A stretch of DNA of 36,831 bases, from positions 1-36,831 of the forward strand of contig DBYS01000004.1 in the NCBI GenBank assembly GCA_002310195.1, read 5' to 3'. Source of the DNA: Bacteroidales bacterium UBA1180. Its GTDB lineage: Bacteria > Bacteroidota > Bacteroidia > Bacteroidales > Paludibacteraceae. Positions 16,031 through 23,978 of this stretch are shown one piece after another. The notes under the pieces were generated by a model. That model ran no database searches, was not told where the DNA came from, and saw nothing but the letters and a program-made list of their open reading frames with translations. Position 1 is the first letter of the stretch. Each line of letters begins with the position of its first letter. Position numbers and translations under genes: made by a program.

Positions 16031-16963
16031 TTACTTTCTGCGCCGTTTGCTGACCACGCTTCCTACTATCAGCGGCAGGATCGTATTGGTTGTCCACAGC
16101 AGCACCATCGCTATCACGGCGCTTGCCGTCACATCCGCGCCGAACGGCTCAAACAGTACGATTGCCCATGCGCCGCGTACGGCCAGCTCTGCCGCGGGGA
16201 TGTTTGGCGTCACGGTTATCAGCAGCCAGTACAGCGTCATCGTCTTGGCCATCGTCAGCGGATCGAGCATCACGCCGCAGAAAAGCAGCGTCAGCAGCAG
16301 TTGCACGATGAACACACTGTATCGCACCAGCGACATCCATGTCAGCACGGCCACATCGCGTATCGTCAGTGCCGCCATGTTGTCGATCAGCATGCGCGAC
16401 TGCTCGCTCTTCCACTGCCTGTGCTGCAGCTTGCGCATCAGTGCCGGCAGGGCAACCACTGCCACCACTGCACCGGCCAGCACGGGGATGATGCTCCACC
16501 ATAGCGACTGATCAGTCGTCAACCAGCCGATAGCCGCCGGCAATCCGCATACTACGATCACCATCGTCATCGCATAACCGCCTATCAACCCCAGACAGGT
16601 GGCCGTCAGCCAGTGATCGCCCGTGCGGTCGAACAGCAGCGCACGACCCGGGTACTCGCCAATCTTGTACGGCGTTACGAACCCCGCTATAGTGCCGTAA
16701 TACACTTGCCGTTGCGCCTCGCGGATACTCATCGGCTCGATGTTACGCATCAGGTACTGCCACTTCCACGCCTCCGCCCAGCGGTTGACGGGAAACAGCA
16801 GCACGCAGCCTGCCATACACAGCCACTGCCACCACTCGGCCTCGTTGAACTGAGCCAGCAGACCGGCATAATTGTCGTACGTCACGATCTTGTAACCGAG
16901 GTAGCCGTACGCGGCCACGATCAGTACGATGTTCAGTATGCGTTTTATCTGCTCGTTGTGCAT
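16031..16963 (-). CDS. Flippase-like membrane protein (lysylphosphatidylglycerol synthase TM-region family)
   Basis: A 310-residue polytopic membrane protein with about eight hydrophobic segments, beginning at 8-27 (ILNIVLIVAAYGYLGYKIV) and ending in SKRRRK. The pattern, including WAEAWKWQYLM, YYGTIAGFVTPYKIGEYPGR and TPNIPAAELAVRGAWA, resembles the AglD/MprF-type flippase-like family (formerly UPF0104). The catalytic aminoacyltransferase part of MprF is missing, so lysyl-lipid synthesis is not implied; lipid or polyprenyl-linked transport is inference. Its start overlaps the end of the ProX gene by 19 nt, which implies translational coupling. Confidence 0.7.
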   Translation of the reverse strand: MHNEQIKRILNIVLIVAAYGYLGYKIVTYDNYAGLLAQFNEAEWWQWLCMAGCVLLFPVNRWAEAWKWQYLMRNIEPMSIREAQRQVYYGTIAGFVTPYKIGEYPGRALLFDRTGDHWLTATCLGLIGGYAMTMVIVVCGLPAAIGWLTTDQSLWWSIIPVLAGAVVAVVALPALMRKLQHRQWKSEQSRMLIDNMAALTIRDVAVLTWMSLVRYSVFIVQLLLTLLFCGVMLDPLTMAKTMTLYWLLITVTPNIPAAELAVRGAWAIVLFEPFGADVTASAVIAMVLLWTTNTILPLIVGSVVSKRRRK

Positions 16964-17493
16964 ATATACTCCACTTTGTTTCCCACATCCGCCAGGTAAC
17001 GCTGGAACGCCTCCTGGCTGATCACTACCGTGCCGCGGCAGTCGTTAGGGTGAAAACTCAGACTTTCGGCATCCTTCAGCCGGCTGTCGAGGAACAGGAT
17101 CACATGGTGCTCCGCGTCGTTGATCAATCCGAACGGACTGACGCTGCCCGGCTCCAGACCCAGGTAACGCGCCATCCTCTCCGGCGAGGCGAACGACAGC
17201 TTGCCCGGCGCACGCAAGCCTTGACTTACCAGCACATCTTTCAGCCAGTGCTCGATGTCATGGATCGCCAGATCATCGTCGCACGGGAAGCAGATCAGGT
17301 AATGCTGATCGCCCTTGTGGTTGCGCATGAATATGTTCTTGCAATGTACACTCCCGTCATCTTTCCACCACCGCTTGGCTTCCTCTATCGTCTTGCCTTC
17401 GGGGTGGTTGTACGTCGTGAACGGTATGCCGTGCGCCTCCAGGTACCGTAGCACTTTCTCCTGCCGCTCCGACAGTATTTCGTAGTCAATCAT
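16945..17493 (-). CDS. Prolyl-tRNA deacylase (ProX/YbaK-type editing domain)
   Basis: A 182-residue free-standing trans-editing protein of the YbaK/ProX superfamily, which hydrolyses mischarged tRNA-Pro (alanyl-tRNA-Pro in the ProX branch). Supporting stretches are IPFTTYNHPEGKTIEEA, GSVHCKNIFMRN with the conserved Lys (about 52), LGLEPGSVSPFGLIND and LFLDSRLK. These fit ProX better than YbaK. No proS is nearby. The gene sits downstream of metG on the same strand after a 192-bp gap, and overlaps the flippase-like gene by 19 nt. No consensus promoter was found in that gap. Confidence 0.85.
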   Translation of the reverse strand: MIDYEILSERQEKVLRYLEAHGIPFTTYNHPEGKTIEEAKRWWKDDGSVHCKNIFMRNHKGDQHYLICFPCDDDLAIHDIEHWLKDVLVSQGLRAPGKLSFASPERMARYLGLEPGSVSPFGLINDAEHHVILFLDSRLKDAESLSFHPNDCRGTVVISQEAFQRYLADVGNKVEYICTTSR

Positions 17494-17656
17494 GTTCTGT
17501 TATTATTTTATTTAGAGTTGTCGGCCACTCTTGGGCGACTACACCGCATTTCGAGAATTCATCGGGGAAAATTCGAGACCTTACCATATGATATCCACAA
17601 CATAACCACAGGATAACCATAAGATAAAGCCTCTTTTTTGCATTATGTATGCTCGC

Positions 17657-17681
17657 ACTATATATACTATGTATATATAGT
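17657..17681. other. Perfect 11-bp stem just after metG
   Basis: ACTATATATAC (17657-17667) pairs perfectly with GTATATATAGT (17671-17681) around a 3-nt loop, 4 bp beyond the metG stop. It lacks a T-run on the metG side, so it is not a standard terminator. The remaining gap to 17494 holds short ATAACCA direct repeats (around 17596-17618) and nothing else I can name. Confidence 0.6.
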
Positions 17682-17685
17682 ATAA

Positions 17686-19761
17686 CTAGCCTACCTGGGC
17701 GCCGTTGCGGACGGGGGCGGTGACGGTGGTTACCACGAGCTTGCCGTCGGCATTGACGGCGGAGAGGATCATGCCCTGCGACTCGATACCCATCATCTTG
17801 CGCGGCGGGAAGTTGGCGATGAACAGCACCTGTTTGCCCACGAGCACCGACGGATCGGGGTAACTCTGCGCTATGCCGCTGAGGATCGTGCGCCCGCCCA
17901 TGCCGTCATCGATACGGAACTGCAGCAGGCGGTCGGACTTCTTCACCGGTCCGCACTCCAGCACTGTCCCGACGCGGATGTCCGCCTTGTCGAACTCATT
18001 GATGGTAGTAGGCGCCTTGACGGGCACGGGCTGCCAGTTCTTCAATGCCTCGGCCTGCGCTGCGGCTTCATTCTCGGCTTTGATGCGTGCCAGGCGGTCG
18101 AGTTGCGCCTGGATAGGCGCGTCGTCGATCTTCTCAAAGAGCAGACTGACCTCGCCGAGCGCGTGACCCTCGGGCAGCAGATCGGTGCGGCCGAGATCCT
18201 CCCAGTTGAACGACTGCTGACCTAACATCGTGCGGAGCTTGGCTGACGAGAACGGCAGGAACGGCTCAAAGGCTATAGCGAGGTTAGCGGCAATCTGCAG
18301 CGAGAGGTTGAGGATAGTGGCTGTGCGGTCGAGATCGGTCTTGGCGAGTTTCCACGGTTCGGTATCGGCGAGGTACTTGTTGCCGATGCGCGCGAGGTTC
18401 ATTGCCTCCTTCTGTGCATCGCGGAAACGGAAATCGTTCAACAGCCGCTCCAGTTCGGCTTTGACGTTGCAGAACTCATTGACGGTCTGCCGGTCGTAAT
18501 CGGTCAGGGCACCCTGTGCGGGCACACGGCCGCCGAAGTACTTGCCGGTGAGCACCAGTGCGCGGTTGACGAAATTGCCGTAGATAGCCACGAGCTCATT
18601 GTTGTTCCGCGCCTGGAAGTCCGACCAGGTGAAGTCGTTGTCCTTCGTTTCCGGCGCATTGGCGGTGAGCACATAGCGCAGCACGTCCTGCTTGCCGGGA
18701 AAATCGTCGAGGTACTCGTTGAGCCACACCGCCCAGTTGCGCGAGGTGGAGATCTTGTCGCCCTCGAGGTTCAGAAACTCGTTGGACGGCACATTGTCCG
18801 GCAGGATATACGACCCGTCGGCCTTGAGCATGGCGGGGAACACGATGCAGTGGAACACGATGTTGTCCTTGCCGATGAAGTGGATGAGCCGCGTGGACTG
18901 GTCTTTCCACCAGGTCTCCCAGTTGCCGTACTTCTCCGGCTGTGCGTCGCATAGCTCCTTGGTGTTCGAGATGTACCCGATAGGCGCATCGAACCATACG
19001 TACAGTACCTTGCCCTCAGCACCCTCGACGGGCACGGGTATGCCCCAATCCAGGTCGCGGGTCACGGCACGCGGACGCAGACCGCCGTCGAGCCAGGACT
19101 TGCACTGCCCATACACGTTCGGACGCCACTCTTTGTGCTGTTCGAGTATCCACTGCTCCAGCCACTGCTGGTACTGATCCAATGGGAGATACCAGTGGGA
19201 TGTGGGCTTCTTCACGAGCGGGTTGCCGGTCTCGGCATTATAAGGATTGATCAGCTCCTCGGGCGAGAGCGTCGAACCGCACTTCTCGCACTGGTCGCCG
19301 TAGGCGCCGAGGCTATGGCAGTGCGGACACTCGCCGCGGATATTACGGTCGGTAAGGAAGTGCCCGGTCTCGGGATCATAGAACTGCTCGGTGGTCTGCT
19401 CCACGAACTTGCCCTCGTCGTAGAGCTTGCGGAAATAATCCGACGCAAACTTGTGGTGGATATCCGAAGTGGTGCGCGAGTAGATGTCGAAGCTGATGCC
19501 GAAATCGGCGAACGAGCGTTTGATCAGTTGGTGATAGCGGTCAACAACCTGCTGGGTGGTGATCCCTTCCTTGCGTGCGCGGATTGTGACGGGCACACCG
19601 TGCTCATCGCTGCCGCATACGAACAGCACCTCCTGCCCCTTCAATCGCATGTAGCGCGCATAGATATCCGCAGGCACATATACGCCTGCAAGGTGTCCGA
19701 TATGCACAGGGCCGTTGGCGTAAGGCAAGGCCGCTGTGATTAGTGTACGTTTGTAACTCAT
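17686..19761 (-). CDS. metG: Methionyl-tRNA synthetase
   Basis: A 691-residue class I aminoacyl-tRNA synthetase that charges tRNA-Met. The HIGH motif is HIGH at residues 20-23 (YANGPVHIGHLAG). A zinc knuckle shows CPHC and CEKC, and the KMSKS-equivalent loop is DKISTSR (about 335), a variant common in this synthetase. The C-terminal EMAP/Trbp-type tRNA-binding domain follows a linker (from about 590: KADIRVGTVLECGPVKKSD, then ANFPPRKMMGIESQGMILSA), so this is the dimeric long form. It lies 27 bp after cdaA on the same strand and probably belongs to the folP-cdaA-metG unit. Confidence 0.97.
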   Translation of the reverse strand: MSYKRTLITAALPYANGPVHIGHLAGVYVPADIYARYMRLKGQEVLFVCGSDEHGVPVTIRARKEGITTQQVVDRYHQLIKRSFADFGISFDIYSRTTSDIHHKFASDYFRKLYDEGKFVEQTTEQFYDPETGHFLTDRNIRGECPHCHSLGAYGDQCEKCGSTLSPEELINPYNAETGNPLVKKPTSHWYLPLDQYQQWLEQWILEQHKEWRPNVYGQCKSWLDGGLRPRAVTRDLDWGIPVPVEGAEGKVLYVWFDAPIGYISNTKELCDAQPEKYGNWETWWKDQSTRLIHFIGKDNIVFHCIVFPAMLKADGSYILPDNVPSNEFLNLEGDKISTSRNWAVWLNEYLDDFPGKQDVLRYVLTANAPETKDNDFTWSDFQARNNNELVAIYGNFVNRALVLTGKYFGGRVPAQGALTDYDRQTVNEFCNVKAELERLLNDFRFRDAQKEAMNLARIGNKYLADTEPWKLAKTDLDRTATILNLSLQIAANLAIAFEPFLPFSSAKLRTMLGQQSFNWEDLGRTDLLPEGHALGEVSLLFEKIDDAPIQAQLDRLARIKAENEAAAQAEALKNWQPVPVKAPTTINEFDKADIRVGTVLECGPVKKSDRLLQFRIDDGMGGRTILSGIAQSYPDPSVLVGKQVLFIANFPPRKMMGIESQGMILSAVNADGKLVVTTVTAPVRNGAQVG

Positions 19762-19788
19762 ATATGTTTAGTAATCAGTTGTCAGTAT

Positions 19789-20556
19789 TCAGACTTTGTG
19801 TTTCTTCTTCAACTGTTCGGCCAGGGCTTCGAGTTTGACGGTAGCGATCTTGCTGTCCTCAGCTATGCTGATCCGTCCTGTCTCCTCGCTGACCACGATG
19901 CACAGCGCATCGGATTTCTCGGCCATACCGAGTGCCGCGCGGTGACGCAGTCCGTAATGCTTGGGTATGCGCCTGTTCTTCGACACGGGCAGGATACATG
20001 CCGCCGATTGCAGTCGGCCGTTGCGGATGATCACGGCGCCGTCGTGCAGCGGGGTGTTCTTGAAGAAGATGTTCTCAATCATCCGCGCGGAGATGTCGGC
20101 ATTGATCGTCTCGCCGGTCTGTTCGTACTCGTCAAGCTCCTGTTCGGCGGCAATCACTATGAGCGCGCCTACCTTGCTCTCAGCCATGTGACCGCACGCG
20201 AGCACGATCTGATGGATCTGCTCGTCGGTGAGCAGCGGTTGCTCCTGTTTGTTCTGATGGAACCGTACGATCTGCTGCGCATTGCTCATACGCGAACCAA
20301 TGCGGCTGAACATACCGCGGATCTCCTCCTGGAAGATCACCACCAGCGCCACGGCACCGGCACTGCCGATGAAGTTGAAGATGGCACCTGTCAGCTCCAA
20401 GCGCAGAATGAACGATACGATGAACCACAGGCCCACGTACGCCAATATACCCCAGAACAGGTTCACCGCGCCGGACGTCCGCAACAAACGGTAGGTCTCG
20501 AACAGCAGCAACGCTACCAACAGGATATCCACCAGATCTTTGAATCCGAAAAACAT
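19789..20556 (-). CDS. cdaA: Diadenylate cyclase CdaA
   Basis: A 255-residue membrane enzyme making c-di-AMP from two ATP. Three hydrophobic segments lie within about 8-75. The DAC domain shows both catalytic signatures: DGA at 172-174 (PLHDGAVIIRNG) and RHR at 204-206 (YGLRHRAALGMAE). The gene is 6 bp from folP, the folP-cdaA arrangement known in Bacteroidota. No CdaR-type regulator or c-di-AMP phosphodiesterase is seen in this window. Confidence 0.95.
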   Translation of the reverse strand: MFFGFKDLVDILLVALLLFETYRLLRTSGAVNLFWGILAYVGLWFIVSFILRLELTGAIFNFIGSAGAVALVVIFQEEIRGMFSRIGSRMSNAQQIVRFHQNKQEQPLLTDEQIHQIVLACGHMAESKVGALIVIAAEQELDEYEQTGETINADISARMIENIFFKNTPLHDGAVIIRNGRLQSAACILPVSKNRRIPKHYGLRHRAALGMAEKSDALCIVVSEETGRISIAEDSKIATVKLEALAEQLKKKHKV

Positions 20557-20562
20557 ATTATT

Positions 20563-21387
20563 TTACTTTTCGCTGTTAATCAATTGTTTGGTTGCTGCTA
20601 CATCATGCACGCGCAGGATGGCAGCGTCTTGCTCCAATGCCTTGCGTTCGAGCCGTAGCGTCTCACTCAGGCAGGTCTCGGGCGTCAGTCCCGCGGGCTC
20701 GTACGCCATCCGCTTGCGCGATATGCCTGCCAGCACGGGACAGCCTATATGCTGCAGCGCACGGAGGTTATCGAGCAGGCTGAGGCTCTCCTGCACCGAT
20801 TGGCCGAACCCGAATCCCGGATCGATGATCACGTCGCTCACGCCGCGCCGGTGCAGCTCATCGGTCTGCCGGCTGAAGAACGCCAGGGCGTCGGACAGCA
20901 ACCGATCGGTTTTGCGCTCATCATTCGTGCGGTTGTACATCAGCACGTACGCCACGCCCGTCTGCGCTGCGAGGGCGAACATCTCATCCGATCCGCCGGA
21001 CACGTCGTTGATCATCGCCACGCCGTACTCATCCACCGCGCGCCGCGCCACAGCCGGACGGAACGTATCGACCGACAGCGGCACCGATATACCCGTCTGC
21101 CGGGCTACCCGCAGCGCCATACTCAGCCGAGCCCACTCATGCTGCTCGTCCGCCAGCTCGCCGGTGCTCGCCTGCACGGCCGGACGGGTGGAACAGGCAC
21201 CTATATCGATGATGTCAGCGCCTTCGCTCACAGCCCTGAGAAGAGCCGAACGAACAGCCGCCTCATCTCCGGCACGGCTCGCAGCGAAAAAACTGTCGGG
21301 CGTGGCATTGATGATAGCCATCACCAGAGGCGTTCTCGCCGCCATCAACCGGCCGCCGAAACGTATAGATTGATCCGTCGGATACAT
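20563..21387 (-). CDS. folP: Dihydropteroate synthase
   Basis: A 274-residue TIM-barrel enzyme condensing p-aminobenzoate with dihydropterin pyrophosphate in folate synthesis; it is the sulfonamide target. Signatures are INATPDSF (27-33), DIIDIGACSTRP (58-69), SVDTFRP, INDVSGG, IIDPGFGFGQSVQ, GISRKRM and RVHDV at the C-terminus. The first loop reads IINATPDSFF where many homologues have ILNVTPDSF, and GACSTRP replaces GGESTRP; both are tolerable variants. A second ATG (residue 15) exists, but the upstream residues include the usual IRFGGRLM strand, so the longer start is kept. Confidence 0.93.
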   Translation of the reverse strand: MYPTDQSIRFGGRLMAARTPLVMAIINATPDSFFAASRAGDEAAVRSALLRAVSEGADIIDIGACSTRPAVQASTGELADEQHEWARLSMALRVARQTGISVPLSVDTFRPAVARRAVDEYGVAMINDVSGGSDEMFALAAQTGVAYVLMYNRTNDERKTDRLLSDALAFFSRQTDELHRRGVSDVIIDPGFGFGQSVQESLSLLDNLRALQHIGCPVLAGISRKRMAYEPAGLTPETCLSETLRLERKALEQDAAILRVHDVAATKQLINSEK

Positions 21388-21407
21388 GGCATGATGAAAT
21401 CAGCATG

Positions 21408-21415
21408 CAAAGATA
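21408..21415 (-). promoter_or_regulatory. folP -7 box
   Basis: TATCTTTG on the minus strand, followed by CATGC, 20 bp before the folP start codon. No TTTG is found at the expected distance upstream, so the promoter is tentative. Confidence 0.45.
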
Positions 21416-21516
21416 CGAAAAATTCTTGTGTTTTGCTATTATTTTGTAAAAAATAGTTGTAAAAAATAGCATTTTGCCAAGAAAACGTACATTTTTTACT
21501 TTTTTTTGTTAAAAAA

Positions 21517-21548
21517 TTTGTGCAATTTAGAATTTTTTTGTATCTTTG
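21517..21548 (+). promoter_or_regulatory. gldJ promoter
   Basis: TTTG at 21517-21520, 20 bp, TATCTTTG at 21541-21548. Transcription from about 21555 leaves an 83-nt leader. In the leader, GGGG (21562-21565) can pair with the C-run at 21582-21586 and, inside it, GCC (21569-21571) with GGC (21575-21577). Confidence 0.8.
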
Positions 21549-21637
21549 TAGGCTTAATCGTGGGGACAGCCCTCGGCAGTACCCCCGACAGGTATGAAAA
21601 ATTGGAAAATTTAAGGTATAATTATATCCGAAACAAT

Positions 21638-23413
21638 ATGAAAAAAGTAGTGCAATCTGTATTCGTCGTGTGCGTGGCTTTGTTAGCCTTGGTAGGCTGC
21701 AAGTCGCGTGAGTTGAACACGCAGTTCTCCAACACGACGGGATGGAACTATTATGATGAAAAAACCACCAATTTCGAGGCTAAGGAAGGTGTAGGCAATG
21801 TTGATCCTATCGGCATGGTAGCCATCCAGGGCGGAACATTCGCCATTGGTCAGACCGATGAGTTCGTTACGGCCCCGCGCGACAATGCTCGCCGTTCAGT
21901 GACCGTCAGCTCATTCTGGATGGACAAGTATGAGATCACTAACCTCAACTGGCGCGAGTATATGCACTGGCTGGAGATGGTATTCGGCTATGCAGCACCG
22001 AAGCTCGTTCAGGAAGCGCTGCCCGACACGCTCGTATGGCGTGACGAGTTGGCTTACAACGAGCCGTATGTGGAGAACTACTTCCGTCACCCTGCCTTCA
22101 GTTTCTACCCCGTAGTAGGTATCAACTGGAACCAGGCTATGCAGTACTGCCAGTGGCGTACCGACCGTGTGAACGAGTTGGCGCTGGTGCATGCAGGTGC
22201 TATAGAGTTCCCGAACTTCCAGATTCTCCGCGCTTTGGACGAAACCGAACTGGAAGACTGGCGTAACGAAAACCCGGGTTACGAGCCTATAGAGGTGGAA
22301 GTAACACGTGGTGAGGACGTGAATATCGAGTATCACGTTCCCTACGAGTGGATCCGTGACAAATTCATCTTCAACACCGAGAAGTATCTTGTTCGCCGCG
22401 ACTATAATCCCGTCAATCCTGACGCCTCGCGCCGCAGCAAACGTTTCCATGACGCATGGGGCAACGCCCGTAAGGTTGACCGCAGCGACGGAATACTCGT
22501 TACCGGTTACCGTCTGCCGACCGAGGCAGAGTGGGAGTTTGCAGCCTTCGCACCTATCGCAGGTACCGACGGTCTGACCATCGAGGGTAAGGTTTATCCG
22601 TGGTCGGGCTACCATCCCCGTGACTTGAGTAAGAACAACATGGGTATGATGCAGGCTAACTTCATCCGCGGCAAGGGCGACATGATGGGTGTATCGGGTA
22701 TGCTCAACGACGGCTACGTGATCACCAATCCTGTTGACGCTTTTGCTCCGAACGATTTCGGCCTGTACAACATGGCCGGCAACGTCAACGAGTGGGTGAT
22801 GGACGTATATCGTGAGACCACCTACCAGGATGTGACGGAGTACAACTCCTTCCGTGGTAACATCTACAGCCGCGCCAAAAAAGATGATCAGGGCGAGTTC
22901 GTGATCAACCCTGTGGGCGGCATCGATGTAGAGTGGACCAGCGAGGACGATAAGCGTGATTACCTCGACGGCGATTTTGCATCGCTCATTCAGACTGACT
23001 ATCCGCTCGATACACTCGGCGCACTGTTCTTGAAAGGCTTGGCCGCCAACACCGAAGGTAACGGTGCCGGCGACGAAGATGAAGGCGGTGACGAAGAGGA
23101 AGAAGGCGACGAGGATGAAGAGGGCGATGAGGGCGAAGATGAAGGCGGTGACGAGGAAGAGGATGCCGGTGGCGATGATGGCGGCGCTCCTGCCGTAGAG
23201 AAGAAGATCGACCCGACCGACATCTACGCTCCGAAGATCACCAAGACAACGCACGTGTACAAAGGCGGCTCGTGGAACGACCGCGTGTACTGGCTGCACC
23301 CGTCGTCACGCCGTTACCTCGAAGCTAACAAGAGCAAGAGCACGCTCGGCTTCCGTTGCGCAATGTCAACTATCGGCGACCAGATCCCTTCGGGACCGAA
23401 CACCGGTAAGTAA
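21638..23413 (+). CDS. gldJ: GldJ/GldK-family FGE-sulfatase-domain lipoprotein (most likely GldJ)
   Basis: A 591-residue outer-membrane lipoprotein linked to gliding and the type IX secretion system. The open frame reaches back to 21506, but the ATG at 21638 begins a clean lipoprotein signal with lipobox LVGC (lipidated Cys21), and the promoter lies inside the longer reading. The formylglycine-generating-enzyme-like fold shows IQGGTFAIGQTD, SSFWMDKYEITN, YRLPTEAEWEFAAF, NDFGLYNMAGNVNEWV and, at the end, VYKGGSWNDRVYWL and GFRCAMS. The block ALPDTLVW, YFRHPAFSFYPVVGINW and CQWRTDRVNE favours GldJ over PorK/GldK, and no porLMN genes adjoin. An acidic Gly/Glu/Asp insert (about 479-511) interrupts the C-terminal part. 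Confidence 0.82.
   Translation: MKKVVQSVFVVCVALLALVGCKSRELNTQFSNTTGWNYYDEKTTNFEAKEGVGNVDPIGMVAIQGGTFAIGQTDEFVTAPRDNARRSVTVSSFWMDKYEITNLNWREYMHWLEMVFGYAAPKLVQEALPDTLVWRDELAYNEPYVENYFRHPAFSFYPVVGINWNQAMQYCQWRTDRVNELALVHAGAIEFPNFQILRALDETELEDWRNENPGYEPIEVEVTRGEDVNIEYHVPYEWIRDKFIFNTEKYLVRRDYNPVNPDASRRSKRFHDAWGNARKVDRSDGILVTGYRLPTEAEWEFAAFAPIAGTDGLTIEGKVYPWSGYHPRDLSKNNMGMMQANFIRGKGDMMGVSGMLNDGYVITNPVDAFAPNDFGLYNMAGNVNEWVMDVYRETTYQDVTEYNSFRGNIYSRAKKDDQGEFVINPVGGIDVEWTSEDDKRDYLDGDFASLIQTDYPLDTLGALFLKGLAANTEGNGAGDEDEGGDEEEEGDEDEEGDEGEDEGGDEEEDAGGDDGGAPAVEKKIDPTDIYAPKITKTTHVYKGGSWNDRVYWLHPSSRRYLEANKSKSTLGFRCAMSTIGDQIPSGPNTGK
23074..23154 (+). repeat. In-frame 60-bp period repeat in gldJ
   Basis: A 21-bp sequence at 23074-23094 recurs exactly at 23134-23154, 60 bp (20 codons) later. 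It encodes the DEGGDEE part of the acidic insert. Confidence 0.75.
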
Positions 23414-23439
23414 GTCGCAACGAACAGACTGAAATTTTG

Positions 23440-23483
23440 TTGCTTGCGTACGTATACGCGGATGCATATACGCGCGTGAGCAA
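23440..23483 (+). other. Long imperfect hairpin between gldJ and gcvH
   Basis: 23440-23456 pairs with 23467-23483: 17 positions with three G-U pairs and one mismatch, and a 10-nt loop. The sequence after it (TAAATAATG) lacks a T-run, so a processing or stability role is more likely than intrinsic termination. Confidence 0.6.
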
Positions 23484-23519
23484 TAAATAATGTAGAATAA
23501 CCCATTAAATTCAAGCAAT

Positions 23520-23897
23520 ATGAATTTTCCCGATACAGTTCGTTATACCTCTGAGCACGAGTGGATTCGCGTGGAGGGTGACGAGGCATTTGTAGGTATC
23601 ACCGATTATGCGCAGTCGGAGTTAGGCGAGATCGTTTTCGTGGACGTCCCGACCGTAGGCGAGCATGTAGCTCAAGGCGAGGTGTTCGGCTCGGTGGAGG
23701 CAGTGAAGACAGTCAGTGACCTGAACATGCCTGCCGGCGGTGAGGTGTTGGAGTTGAACGCTGAACTTGAGGACCATCCCGAACTGGTGAACAACGACCC
23801 GTACGGAGCAGGTTGGATGATTCGCGTTCGCCTGTCAGACCCGAGCGAGCTCGACAGCCTGATGGATGCCGCGGCATACGAGGCCAGTCTTAACTAA
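23520..23897 (+). CDS. gcvH: Glycine cleavage system H protein
   Basis: A 125-residue lipoyl carrier protein that shuttles the aminomethyl group between the P, T and L proteins. The lipoylated lysine is Lys63 in FGSVEAVKTVSDL. The opening VRYTSEHEWIRVEGDEAFVGITDYAQ and the ending GAGWMIRVRLSDPSELDSLMD are typical, and the length is normal. gcvP and gcvT are not nearby. A hairpin precedes it, and a strong intrinsic terminator follows 20 bp after the stop. Confidence 0.97.
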   Translation: MNFPDTVRYTSEHEWIRVEGDEAFVGITDYAQSELGEIVFVDVPTVGEHVAQGEVFGSVEAVKTVSDLNMPAGGEVLELNAELEDHPELVNNDPYGAGWMIRVRLSDPSELDSLMDAAAYEASLN

Positions 23898-23917
23898 CAG
23901 CAACACAACCGACAAAG

Positions 23918-23947
23918 GGTAAGCCTTAGGGTGGCTTACCTTTTTTT
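23918..23947 (+). terminator. gcvH intrinsic terminator
   Basis: GGTAAGCC (23918-23925), 7-nt loop, GGCTTACC (23933-23940), then seven T. Perfect 8-bp stem; flanking A and T runs can extend the pairing. Confidence 0.92.
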
Positions 23948-23978
23948 ATTCGTATTACCAAGAGAACAGACAAACGAG

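Noticed and set aside
21506..21637. Upstream extension of gldJ to a TTG at 21506
   Set aside because: The extension would place the promoter -33 and -7 boxes inside the gene, and the ATG at 21638 starts a textbook lipoprotein signal.
21911..23299. 462-codon minus-strand open frame opposite gldJ
   Set aside because: It mirrors gldJ codons, has no recognisable domain, and gldJ has a promoter, signal peptide and conserved motifs.
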